A stretch of DNA of 47,623 nt, taken from the NCBI RefSeq assembly GCF_023630175.1, contig NZ_JALLIN010000053.1:1-47623 (forward strand), in the 5' to 3' direction. A program made the position numbers and the translations under genes. Positions 7,162 through 15,603 of the stretch are shown here, in pieces (the first letter of the stretch is position 1; the number at the start of each line of letters is the position of its first letter). This DNA is from Streptomyces cellostaticus (GTDB lineage Bacteria; Actinomycetota; Actinomycetes; Streptomycetales; Streptomycetaceae). The notes below the pieces were generated by a model. That model made no database searches. It was not told the DNA's origin and saw nothing but the letters and a program-made list of their open reading frames with translations.

Positions 7162-9624
7162 TTGAATACAGCACTGCGCATACCCGAGCGGTGGCGCCTG
7201 GCGGGCCGCGTCCTGGCCGCGTTCGGGATCGCCTCGGCGGTCACCGTGACCGGCCTGCCAGGCGTCGACCTCACCGGCACCGCAGTCGCCGCCGGCCCGG
7301 CCGTCACCACCAAGATCCGTCCCGGTGCGAAGCGCTGCGACGAACGCAACCTGGGCAAGACCTACGGCACCACGCCGCGCGACTCCGGGTTCCCCAACGA
7401 CCCACTGGGCGGTAACTTCAACGCCTCGTCCAGCCTGCCGAAGAACTTCAACTACAAGCTCCCCGGACGAGCGTACGACGGGCTCGGGCCCCCGACGGCG
7501 GCGGACAGGGCCAAGGCCATGTCCAAGTTCCCCAACGACACGGAGAAGAACTACAAGGCATGGCAGAGGGACGCCGACGCGTCCGGTGACCCCGCTGACC
7601 GGGCCATGGAGATCTATGCCCGGTTCTTCAACAACAACGAGGGCCTGACCTTCGACCACTGGTTCGAGAACAGGTACATCCGCAATCAGACCAACAACTC
7701 CAAGGGTTCCGCTTTCGAGCGCCAGCTGGTCAAGGACTTCCGTCTCATCGGCCCGGACTGGTTGTGCGAGGTCACCGTCGACCTCATCGACGCTCAGGGC
7801 AATGTGGTCGACTCGCGCCGCTACGACGCCTACAACAGGAAGTCCAAGGAGTTCAACGAGTTCAAGTCCAACAGCGAGCTGACGAACAAGCAGCTCGGCA
7901 AGGACCGCAAGATCGCCCGCCTGATGCCGGACCACAAGTTCCGCTTCACCGGCGCCAAGCCGTTCACCGGCGGCCAGAGGAAGAAGATCGACGACTTCAA
8001 CCAGTACGTCTCCCGGCTGCGTCCCGGCGCCGTCAACCCGGTCCGCGGCAATCAGCGCCTGTACAACTCGATCCCGCAGACCACCCCGATCCGCGGCTAC
8101 TCCCGCCACGACCGGTGGTTCGCCCCCGGGTGCCAGGGCGCCGGCACCACCACCCTCGCCTCCCTCGGCTCCGCATCCACCTGCGGAACCCGCGGCCCGC
8201 TGAACGAGCGCGTCAACAACTCCGGCCGCACCCTGAACGAAGCCAAACAGATCCAGGCCGGAGCACGCCGCTTCGACCCGCGCGGCACCCTCCCACGCGG
8301 CGGCCCGGGCGGCGTCGACTTCACCACCATGGAGCTCCGGTACGTCGGCGGCCTCGGCAAGGGCAAGGGCATGCAGTACTCCATGCGCGCCGACCAGATG
8401 CCCGACCCGGACGCCAACCCCGGCTACGGCGGTCGGACCCGCATGAACCTGTCCTCCGACGCCCTGTTCACCTGGCTGGCGCTCACCCCGGACAAGTTCT
8501 GGGTGAACCTGAACCCCGACCAGCCGGACAAGGTCATGGACGCCACGTTCGGCAGGACCGACGCCGGCCGCGTCCTCCTCGAAGCCGACCTCATGATGAA
8601 GCACGACTTCGCCGAGGCCCTCAACCCGGACAAGCACGTGGAGGGCAAGCGGTACTGGGACACCGCACCCCGGCGCAACGGCATCCCCTGCTTCCCGGGT
8701 ACCCGCTTCTGGATCGAGCCCGAGCCCGCCAAGGTACGCGAGCAGGACGGCGGCATCTACATCCTCGACTCGCCGATGAAGGTCTCCGACCAGTGGCTCG
8801 ACGTCGACTACCACGTGCCCGGCTCGACCGAGTGCACCGACCTGACCAAGGCCGAGAAGACCGCGATCGAGGACAGCGTCCGCCGCCACGTGATCCCGCT
8901 CATCCAGGACCGCGTGAACAAGGACCCCAAGTACGCCGACCTGCGCGCCGTCTACAACGCCCGCGTCGCCGCCGAGTACATCCGCCAGCAGGACGCGAAG
9001 TCCCCCAACGACTTCCACGGGATCATCAACTCGAACGACGTGTCCGCCTGGCCGCTGCGAGCCCCGAACCGGAACTGGAGCCGCGAGCAGGTCTGGAACC
9101 GGTACATGGACTCGATCAAGAAGGGCATCGAGTGGTTCGAGCTGAAGTACGGCGGCAAGGTCTACCAGCAGGGCGTCGGCGGCGTCGACTTCTCCAAGCA
9201 GCCCAAGCGGAACATCACCCGCGCCCGCTTCAACGTCGAGAACCGCGACCTGGACAACACCACCCGCAACTCCATCACGTCGGATGACACGTCCTACCGG
9301 GACACCGACACCCTCTACCTCGGGGGCGGCCCGGCCAAGGCCGCCGGCAGTGACCCGGGCGGCGACCCCACTCCGACGCCGACCCACACCGGCGGCGGCA
9401 AGCCCACCGGCAAGCCGACCGGCCCGGTCACCCCGCAGCCGACCCCGAGCGGCGGCGGACAGGCGCCAGCCACCTCCGCGCCGAACACGCCCGATCCGGA
9501 CGGCGACCTCGCCCACACCGGCAACACCGCCCCCATCGGCCTGATCACCGGCAGTTCCGCCGCCCTCGTCGCAGCCGGAGGCACCCTGTGGTGGTGGATG
9601 CGCCGCCGCCGCACCACAGGCTGA
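7162..9624 (+). CDS. sortase-anchored surface protein with PD-(D/E)xK-like domain
   Basis: 820 residues from TTG 7162, preceded by AGAGGGAAG; ATG 7099 is in frame but delays the signal peptide. The N-terminus is basic then hydrophobic (RVLAAFGIASAVTV) with an AVAAG cleavage-like site. The C-terminus has a Pro/Thr/Gly linker, LAHTG (783-787), a hydrophobic segment, WWWMRRRR and the end: a class E sortase (LAXTG) signal, so wall anchoring is likely. Residues ~180-250 resemble a restriction-endonuclease fold: Glu186 in GSAFERQL, Asp222, then Glu233-x-Lys235 in NEFKS, and Gln244. A middle block (~430-490, DKFWVNLNPDQPDKVMD then TDAGRVLLEADL) recurs, as far as I recall, in uncharacterised extracellular proteins. 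Nuclease activity is unproven. Confidence 0.8.
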   Translation: MNTALRIPERWRLAGRVLAAFGIASAVTVTGLPGVDLTGTAVAAGPAVTTKIRPGAKRCDERNLGKTYGTTPRDSGFPNDPLGGNFNASSSLPKNFNYKLPGRAYDGLGPPTAADRAKAMSKFPNDTEKNYKAWQRDADASGDPADRAMEIYARFFNNNEGLTFDHWFENRYIRNQTNNSKGSAFERQLVKDFRLIGPDWLCEVTVDLIDAQGNVVDSRRYDAYNRKSKEFNEFKSNSELTNKQLGKDRKIARLMPDHKFRFTGAKPFTGGQRKKIDDFNQYVSRLRPGAVNPVRGNQRLYNSIPQTTPIRGYSRHDRWFAPGCQGAGTTTLASLGSASTCGTRGPLNERVNNSGRTLNEAKQIQAGARRFDPRGTLPRGGPGGVDFTTMELRYVGGLGKGKGMQYSMRADQMPDPDANPGYGGRTRMNLSSDALFTWLALTPDKFWVNLNPDQPDKVMDATFGRTDAGRVLLEADLMMKHDFAEALNPDKHVEGKRYWDTAPRRNGIPCFPGTRFWIEPEPAKVREQDGGIYILDSPMKVSDQWLDVDYHVPGSTECTDLTKAEKTAIEDSVRRHVIPLIQDRVNKDPKYADLRAVYNARVAAEYIRQQDAKSPNDFHGIINSNDVSAWPLRAPNRNWSREQVWNRYMDSIKKGIEWFELKYGGKVYQQGVGGVDFSKQPKRNITRARFNVENRDLDNTTRNSITSDDTSYRDTDTLYLGGGPAKAAGSDPGGDPTPTPTHTGGGKPTGKPTGPVTPQPTPSGGGQAPATSAPNTPDPDGDLAHTGNTAPIGLITGSSAALVAAGGTLWWWMRRRRTTG

Positions 9625-9698
9625 GATCCATCACCGGCGTCCCAGCGAGCCGGCCTCGCGAAGGGGCGCCCTCCGGCTGCACGGGACGCCGCCCGTGA

Positions 9699-9733
9699 AT
9701 CCGCCCCGCCGGATCTCATCCAGCGGGGCGGAT
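9699..9733. terminator. hairpin between convergent genes
   Basis: ATCCGCCCCGC (9699-9709) pairs perfectly with GCGGGGCGGAT (9723-9733) around a 13-base loop. It lies between the surface-protein stop and the AIM24 stop and could end transcription from both sides. There is no U-tract, as is common in Streptomyces. Confidence 0.65.
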
Positions 9734-9739
9734 CGGGCG

Positions 9740-10426
9740 TCAGTGCGCCTGTGCCTTCTGCGGTGCCGCCTCGCTCGGCCGCACGACCACGAACCCCTCG
9801 CCCTGCAGCATCAGTTGCACCGCCTCGCCCGAACCGCCGCGCAGCATCGAGCCGAGGGACTGCGAGCGGTGCAGCGACGTCTGCAGGTGCGCGGTCCAGC
9901 CGACCACCGCGTCGGTGTCGACGTACACCGGGTGCTGCGCCGACACGGGTATCACCAGCGGGTTGCCCTCGCAGACCAGGCCGAGCCGGCCCTGTCCACT
10001 GAACACGCTGTTGAACAGGCCGCCGCCGGCGATGCCCGAGCCCTTGACGGTCCTGATCTCGTACGACAGCGAGGCGTCGAAGCACAGCACGTTGCGGCCG
10101 TTGACGGTGAACCGGTCGCCCGGCTCGACCTCGACGACGAAGCAGTTCTGCGCCTCGTGCGCGAACCAGGCCTCGCCCTGGCCGCGCACGGCCATCAGCG
10201 GCAGCCCCTCGCCGGTGACCGCTCGCTTGAGCATCCCGCCGACACCCTGGCCCTTGCGCTCGAACCGGAGGCTGCCGCGGTGGGCGATCATCGCGCCCTG
10301 ACGGGCGTGCATCTCGCCGTTCACCGCGTACCTGATGCACTTGGCGTTCTCGACGGTCATGCCGGCCTCGACGGCCGGCCGCACCACGTGCTCACTGGAA
10401 AAGAGGGAACCCTTCATGCGGGGCAT
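9740..10426 (-). CDS. AIM24 family protein
   Basis: 228 residues. The sequence has the AIM24/DUF124 beta-rich pattern: MHARQGAMIAHRGSLRFE, then GGMLKRAVTGEGLPLM, FVVEVEPGD, a VLCFDASLSYEIR segment and GGGLFNSVFSG. Bacterial members are uncharacterised; the yeast namesake is a mitochondrial inner-membrane organiser. The start at 10426 is the first ATG of MPRMKG; the second ATG three codons on is possible. It is a single gene convergent with the surface-protein gene. Confidence 0.85.
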   Translation of the reverse strand: MPRMKGSLFSSEHVVRPAVEAGMTVENAKCIRYAVNGEMHARQGAMIAHRGSLRFERKGQGVGGMLKRAVTGEGLPLMAVRGQGEAWFAHEAQNCFVVEVEPGDRFTVNGRNVLCFDASLSYEIRTVKGSGIAGGGLFNSVFSGQGRLGLVCEGNPLVIPVSAQHPVYVDTDAVVGWTAHLQTSLHRSQSLGSMLRGGSGEAVQLMLQGEGFVVVRPSEAAPQKAQAH

Positions 10427-10503
10427 GGTGGCCCGGACGCACTCGTTCCGCCAAGATCACGTCACGCGTCCGCCCGGTCACCCGATCCCCGCGCCGGGTC
10501 CTT

Positions 10504-11706
10504 TCACTGCCTCAGGTCCCGCTGCCCGGCGGCCGGGGCGCGCAGCGCCTTGCCCGTGCCCCTGCCGCAGAACGCCGACTCCAGCGTGCCCGCGAGCGCG
10601 CCGAGCACCTTGGCGTTGTTGGAGGTGTTGGCGGCGGCCGTCAGGGTCCGCCTGCCGTCCTTCGAGGCGAACGCGTAGGTGTAGAAGCCCTGGACGGCGC
10701 CCGTGTGCCCGTACACCGAGACGCCGCAGGACAGCTCGCGCCGGCGCAGCCCGAGCCCGTACGACGTGGTGGCGTCGACCCGGGTGAAGCGCTCCATCTC
10801 CGCGAGCCGGGCGGCGGAGAGCAGCCTGCCGCGCAGCAGCGCGGAGTAGAACGTGTTCAGGTCCCTGGCGCTGGAGATGAGCGCGCCGGCGCTCTGCGCC
10901 CAGGACACGGTCTGCTCGGTCGCGTCGACCAGGGCCGCGCCGGCGTCGTCCGGGGTGAGGTAGCCGTGGGCGTGCCTGCCGGGGATCCTCGTGTCCGGGT
11001 GCACGTAGAACGTGTCGCGCAGCCCGAGCGGAGTGATCAGCCGCTTCTCGTAGGCGCCGCGCACGGAACCTCCGGTGAGCTTCTCGATGAGCAGGCCGGC
11101 GACGACGTAGTTGGTGTTCGAGTACGCGTAGGCGGCGCCGGGCGCGTTGGTGCGGGGCTTCCTCAGCGACAGGGCGATCAGGTCGCGGTAGCCGAAGACC
11201 TTGTCGCGGACCGCCTCGAAGCCGGACACACTCCTGGCGAACATGTCGGTGGTGTAGTCGTACAGGCCGCTGCGGTGGCTCAGCACGTGCCGGACGGTGA
11301 TCCGGTCGTCCGGCAGCAGCTTCGGCAGGTACCGGTTGACCGGGGCGTCCAGGTCCAGCTTGTGCTCGTCGGCCAGTTGCAGCAGCACGACGGCCGAGAA
11401 GGACTTGGTGACGCTGCCGATGCGGAACCGGTCGGCGGTGCTGATGCCCTGCCGGGTGCTGCGGTCGGCGAAGCCCCGGGTCACCAGGTACGCGTCGGCC
11501 CCGTCGTCGACGCGTACCAGCGCGCCCGGGGCGCCCCGGTCGAGCACCGAGCGCAGTACCGCGTCCAGGCCCCCGACGTCGGGTGCGGGCAGTGCGGCCG
11601 CCCCCCTGGCGTCCGCCTGCGGGGTCGCGGCCCGCGCCGGGACCGTGAGCAGCGACAGGACGGCCGCTGCGAGTACCGCACCCCTGCCCACCCTTGCTGA
11701 GACCAT
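10504..11706 (-). CDS. secreted serine hydrolase of the beta-lactamase/D-alanyl-D-alanine carboxypeptidase fold
   Basis: 400 residues from the ATG at 11706, which has AGGAG nine bases upstream; an upstream ATG lacks this. A signal peptide is clear (RVGRGAVLAAAVLSLL, cleavage near ARA). Class C/DD-peptidase motifs follow: Ser98-V-T-Lys101 in GSVTKSF, AYSN as the Tyr-x-Asn box, and YGHTG as the third box. It probably acts outside the cell on peptidoglycan stem peptides or on ester or amide substrates; motifs do not separate these. It is monocistronic and divergent from the M4 protease gene. Confidence 0.88.
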   Translation of the reverse strand: MVSARVGRGAVLAAAVLSLLTVPARAATPQADARGAAALPAPDVGGLDAVLRSVLDRGAPGALVRVDDGADAYLVTRGFADRSTRQGISTADRFRIGSVTKSFSAVVLLQLADEHKLDLDAPVNRYLPKLLPDDRITVRHVLSHRSGLYDYTTDMFARSVSGFEAVRDKVFGYRDLIALSLRKPRTNAPGAAYAYSNTNYVVAGLLIEKLTGGSVRGAYEKRLITPLGLRDTFYVHPDTRIPGRHAHGYLTPDDAGAALVDATEQTVSWAQSAGALISSARDLNTFYSALLRGRLLSAARLAEMERFTRVDATTSYGLGLRRRELSCGVSVYGHTGAVQGFYTYAFASKDGRRTLTAAANTSNNAKVLGALAGTLESAFCGRGTGKALRAPAAGQRDLRQ

Positions 11707-12013
11707 CCGGCTCCACTCCTGTCCTCGCGATCGGCGATGCGACATCGGTCACATTCCGGCCTGGAACCTAGGGGATTCCGGCAACGTCTCCACAGCCGAC
11801 ACACAGTTGGCCATCACGCGATCACTCTCCGGCAGGCATTTGCAAAGAATTGCCATAGAAGAGCGCGAAATGGATCATTCCGGCTTTACGTGTGCATGAC
11901 TGATCCATAAGGGTTGTCCCCGGGGCCCGACCAGCCCCCGTGGCGCTCAACTCCGCCACGCATTGGGGCGGTTGGGACATCCTCCGCCTTCGAACGAAGG
12001 AACCCTGATCAGA
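11707..12013. promoter_or_regulatory. divergent promoter region of hydrolase and M4 protease genes
   Basis: About 307 bases without a gene. It includes an unusually AT-rich patch (11838-11880). ATGGATCA (11870-11877) and TGATCCAT (11901-11908) form an inverted repeat with a 23-base spacer, which may be an operator. No certain -10/-35 pair was assigned. Confidence 0.35.
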
Positions 12014-13810
12014 TTGCGTAGACCGCACATACGCACCGCGGCGATCGCCGTCGCGGTGGCGACCGCTGCCACGGGGCTGGCCGGTACGGCCTTCGCGGGT
12101 CCCTCCACCGGTGGGGAGCACTCCACCGCCTTCGGCACCGCAGCGACCACCGCGGCGGTGGTGAAGGCGGCGCGGGCCGCCGCCTTCGCGCACACCGCGG
12201 CGACGGGCGTCGCGCAGGGCGACGAACTCCACGTCCAGGACGTGCTCCTCGACCCCGAGGGCGGGCGCCACGTGCGTTTCGTCCGCTCCCACGACGGGAT
12301 GCCGGTGCTCGGCGGCGACCTCGTCGTCCACCTGGACCGGCGGCTGGCCTACACGGGCGCCACCAGCGCGGCCACCCACGCCGTCAAGCCCACGGCCGCC
12401 AAGCCCGAGCTGACGGCCACTCAGGCCGCGGCCGAGGCCGCCCGCGCCGCCAAGGGCGAGGCCGGCGACGCCGAACTGGTGGTGGACGCCCGCGGTGGCT
12501 CCGCCGCCCTCGCCTACCAGGTCACCGTCACCGACGAGGACAGCGCCAGCACCGTCGTCGTCGACGCGGTCACCGGCAAGGTGCGCAGCAACACGCCCGT
12601 CGCCGACGAGTTCCTGTCGCCCCGGCTGCTCGCCACGATGCGCAGGAGCGGCCAGACCGCCGACCCGGCCACCGGTGCCGGCTCCGGCTCCGGCACCGGA
12701 GCCGCCCTGCCCGGCCCGGGCCTCTCCGGCGCCGTGCGCTACCCCGCGGCGGCCAAGGGCACCGGCAAGACCCTCTTCGTGGGCAAGGTCGGTCTCACCA
12801 CCACGGCCACCTCGCGCCACCACTACCAGCTCAAGGACCCGCACCGGTACGGCACCGAGACCCGGGACGCCAAGGGCAAGTACACCGAGTCCTTCGGCGC
12901 GGGCGCGAAGTTCACCAACACCACGGACGTCTGGGGCAACGGCAAGACCTCCAGCCGGGCCAGCGCCGCCGCCGACGCCCAGTACGGCATCACCAAGACG
13001 CTGGACTTCTACAAGAAGACCTTCAAGCGCAAGGGCATAGCCAACAACTCCAAGGCCGCCCGCGGAATGGTCCACTGGGGCAAGAAGGTCGCCAACGCCT
13101 TCTGGGACCCGAACTGCAACTGCATGCTCTACGGCGACGGCGACGGCCAGATGTTCAAGAAGCCGCTCGTCGTCCTCGACGTCACCGGTCACGAGCTGAC
13201 CCACGGCGTGGTCGAGGCGACCGCCGACCTGCAGCCGACCTACGTCGACGCCGACGGCAACCAGTACGGCGAGCCCGGCTCGCTGAACGAGTCGCTCGCC
13301 GACATCTTCGGCTCCAACGTCGAGTTCTACGCCAAGAACGCCAAGGACACGCCGGACTACCTGATCGGCGAGAAGCTGGGCCTGGAGCAGAAGTTCCTGC
13401 GCCGTCTCGACCACCCGTCGCTCGACAAGCTCGAGGGCACCATCGACTACTGGTCGCAGGACACGTACGACACCGAGGTGCACGCCGGTTCCGGTGTCTC
13501 CTCGCACGCCTACTACCTCCTCGCGGAGGGCAGCGGCGCGAAGACGATCGGCGGCGTCAAGTACAACTCGCCGACCTACCGGAACGCGTCGACCGTCAAG
13601 GGCATCGGCCGCACCAAGGCCACGGCGATCTTCTACCGGGCGCTGACCCGCTACATGGTCTCCACCACCGACTTCCACGGAGCGCGCGTCGCGACGCTGA
13701 AGGCGGCCAAGGACCTGTACGGCTCGTCCAGCACCGAGTACAAGACGGTGAACAACGCCTGGGCCGCGGTCAACGTGACCGCCGCCAACACCCCGGCCGC
13801 CCGCCACTGA
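12014..13810 (+). CDS. secreted M4 (thermolysin-like) metalloprotease
   Basis: 598 residues. I place the start at TTG 12014 because the signal peptide follows at once (basic RRPHIR, then AIAVAVATAATGLAG, cleavage near AFA). AAGGA lies 12 bases upstream, slightly far. A propeptide with FTP/PepSY character (VRFVRSHDGMPVLGGDLVVH; LAYQVTVTD) precedes the catalytic domain. Zinc and catalytic residues are His393-Glu394 and His397 in GHELTHG, Glu426 in LNESLAD, and the His in EVHAGSG. The spacing from the second His to the Glu ligand is 29 residues, against 20 in thermolysin. It should be autoprocessed outside the cell. Confidence 0.93.
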   Translation: MRRPHIRTAAIAVAVATAATGLAGTAFAGPSTGGEHSTAFGTAATTAAVVKAARAAAFAHTAATGVAQGDELHVQDVLLDPEGGRHVRFVRSHDGMPVLGGDLVVHLDRRLAYTGATSAATHAVKPTAAKPELTATQAAAEAARAAKGEAGDAELVVDARGGSAALAYQVTVTDEDSASTVVVDAVTGKVRSNTPVADEFLSPRLLATMRRSGQTADPATGAGSGSGTGAALPGPGLSGAVRYPAAAKGTGKTLFVGKVGLTTTATSRHHYQLKDPHRYGTETRDAKGKYTESFGAGAKFTNTTDVWGNGKTSSRASAAADAQYGITKTLDFYKKTFKRKGIANNSKAARGMVHWGKKVANAFWDPNCNCMLYGDGDGQMFKKPLVVLDVTGHELTHGVVEATADLQPTYVDADGNQYGEPGSLNESLADIFGSNVEFYAKNAKDTPDYLIGEKLGLEQKFLRRLDHPSLDKLEGTIDYWSQDTYDTEVHAGSGVSSHAYYLLAEGSGAKTIGGVKYNSPTYRNASTVKGIGRTKATAIFYRALTRYMVSTTDFHGARVATLKAAKDLYGSSSTEYKTVNNAWAAVNVTAANTPAARH

Positions 13811-13833
13811 CGGACGTCCGTACCCGGCACCAC

Positions 13834-13862
13834 CGGATGCCCCGCCCCGCGCGGGGCATCCG
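13834..13862 (+). terminator. terminator after the M4 protease gene
   Basis: CGGATGCCCCGC (13834-13845) pairs perfectly with GCGGGGCATCCG (13851-13862) around five bases, 24 bases after the stop codon. It is a strong stem without a U-tract. Confidence 0.7.
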
Positions 13863-13997
13863 CACGTCCGGGCGCTCCCGCCCGCCGAGGTGGCGCGTCG
13901 GCGGCCGCGGCGGGACGATGACGTCCGTGGCGCACACTGACACGTTCCGGACGCTCCGCCCCGGGCGCAGCGGGTCCACCGCGGCGAGGGGGCCCCG

Positions 13998-15218
13998 ATG
14001 ACCGGCCGGTCCGCCCGGGTCCGCCGCCTGGCCGCGGCGGTGCTGATCACCCTCGCCTGCCAAGGGGCACCCGTGCGCGCCGCGGCCGGGCCCCCCGCAG
14101 CCGGCGGCCGGGCCGGCCAGGTCGTCACCTGGGCGGCCGGCGCCGACCGCCTCGGCGAGGGCGCCGCCGACCGCGGCTACCGGCTCGTCGTGCACACCAG
14201 CGTGGCCGGCAGCGCACTGCGCGTCCGCCTGTCCAACGCCTTCGGCGACCGCCCCCTGACCGTGGACAGCGTCCACGTCGGGCTGCGGCGCACGGGCGCG
14301 GCGCTCGTACCGGGCAGCGACCGGCCGCTCACCTTCGGCGGCGCCCGCTCGGTCACCCTGCCCGCCGGGACGGTCGCATGGAGCGACCCGCGGCCCGGAA
14401 CCGTCCCGGCCGGGGCCGACCTCGCCGTCAGCCTGCACACCCCCGACGCGGCCGGCCCGGCCACCGGGCACGAGCTGGCGATGCAGACCTCGTACATCGG
14501 CCAGGGCGACCACACGGCCGAGACCAGCGGGGCGAACTGGACCCGGCCGACGGGCTCCTGGTGGTACCTGGACGCCGTCTCCGTGCGCCCGGCCGACCCC
14601 GCGACCGGGGCCGTGGTGGTGCTCGGAGACTCCCTCACCGACGGCTGGCAGTCCACCGCGGGGCTCGACCGGCGCTGGCCCGACTTCCTCGCCCGGCGCC
14701 TGCACGCGGCCCCGACGGCCGTCAAGGCGGTGGCCAACGAGGGCATGTCCGGCAACAAGGTGCTCAGCGACGACGCCGGGACCGGAGCCCTGCACCGGCT
14801 GCAGCGGGACGTCCTGACCCAGCCCGGGGCACGCACCGTCCTGCTGTTCGAGGGGGTCAACGACCTCAAGGCCCACACCGGGGTCACCGCGGCCGACCTG
14901 ATAGCCGGCTACCGCACGATCGTCCGGCAGGCCCACGCGGCCGGGCTGTGCGTCGTCGGCGCGACCATCGCCCCGTTCGAGGGCTGGTCCGAATGGGACC
15001 CCGCCGCCGAGGCCGTACGCCAGGAGGTCAACCGGTTCGTCCGCACCGGCGGCGAGTTCGACGCGGCCGTCGACTTCGACCGCGTCCTGCGCAGCCCGCA
15101 ACTGCCCCGCCGCCTGCTGTCCGACTTCGACAACGGCGATCACCTGCACCTCGGCGACGCGGGCATGCGGGCCATGGCCGAAGCCGTCGACCCGCACGTC
15201 CTCGACTGCGCGCGCTGA
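13998..15218 (+). CDS. secreted SGNH/GDSL-family hydrolase
   Basis: 406 residues from ATG 13998, with GAGGGGG a few bases upstream. The signal peptide is RRLAAAVLITLACQG with cleavage near VRA. An N-terminal beta-rich part (to ~200) precedes the hydrolase. Block I is VVVLGDSLTDGW with the catalytic Ser, block III is FEGVNDL with the oxyanion Asn, and block V is NGDHLHLGDAG with the catalytic Asp and His. Such enzymes cleave esters of lipids or polysaccharide acyl groups; the substrate is unknown. It follows the protease gene by 187 bases with a terminator between, so it is probably separately transcribed. Confidence 0.9.
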   Translation: MTGRSARVRRLAAAVLITLACQGAPVRAAAGPPAAGGRAGQVVTWAAGADRLGEGAADRGYRLVVHTSVAGSALRVRLSNAFGDRPLTVDSVHVGLRRTGAALVPGSDRPLTFGGARSVTLPAGTVAWSDPRPGTVPAGADLAVSLHTPDAAGPATGHELAMQTSYIGQGDHTAETSGANWTRPTGSWWYLDAVSVRPADPATGAVVVLGDSLTDGWQSTAGLDRRWPDFLARRLHAAPTAVKAVANEGMSGNKVLSDDAGTGALHRLQRDVLTQPGARTVLLFEGVNDLKAHTGVTAADLIAGYRTIVRQAHAAGLCVVGATIAPFEGWSEWDPAAEAVRQEVNRFVRTGGEFDAAVDFDRVLRSPQLPRRLLSDFDNGDHLHLGDAGMRAMAEAVDPHVLDCAR

Positions 15219-15252
15219 CCGCGGGCCGGTCGCCCCTCCCGCCGTACCGGGC

Positions 15253-15603
15253 TCAGCGCAGGGTGTCGGCCCAGTCCGCCGGCACCCGCCCAGCCGGTCC
15301 CGGCACCGGCTGGTCGTCCGGGTGCCCGGCCGGCGGCGCGAGTTCGGGACCTTCGGTGTACAGCTCGCCCGTCTCGAAGTTCCAGAACCAGCCCTCGCCC
15401 GGCTCGAAGCTGCGGATCACCGGATGCCCGGTCGACTCGTAGTGGGCGGTGGCGTGCTTGGCGGGGGAGTCGTCGCAGCAGCCGATGTGACCGCAGGCCG
15501 CGCACCTGCGCAGGTGGAACCACCACCCGCCGGCCGCGTCGCACTCCACACAGCCCGCTCCGCTCGGCGGGACGCTCGGGTCGATGGCGGGCTCGCCGCT
15601 CAT
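15253..15603 (-). CDS. UBP-type zinc finger protein
   Basis: 116 residues. ATG at 15603 overlaps the kinase stop (ATGA on the coding strand), with GAGGAGG just upstream. Zinc ligands follow the ZnF-UBP pattern: Cys18, Cys21, Cys34, Cys37, Cys42, His50, His54 and His60, followed by HPVIRSF and an aromatic GWFWNF segment. In eukaryotes this fold grips the free C-terminal Gly-Gly of ubiquitin; the bacterial ligand is unknown. It is the last gene of a translationally coupled trio with a cNMP-kinase and a receiver-flavoprotein, which suggests it reads or delivers the output of that pathway. Confidence 0.9.
   Translation of the reverse strand: MSGEPAIDPSVPPSGAGCVECDAAGGWWFHLRRCAACGHIGCCDDSPAKHATAHYESTGHPVIRSFEPGEGWFWNFETGELYTEGPELAPPAGHPDDQPVPGPAGRVPADWADTLR

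Noticed and set aside
7075..9516. 813-codon open frame antisense to the surface-protein gene
   Set aside because: Val/Gly/Arg-rich shadow of the real gene, produced by GC-biased third positions; no Shine-Dalgarno or recognisable domain.
11822..14128. 768-codon open frame antisense to the M4 protease gene
   Set aside because: Covers a gene with complete catalytic motifs on the other strand; low-complexity composition.
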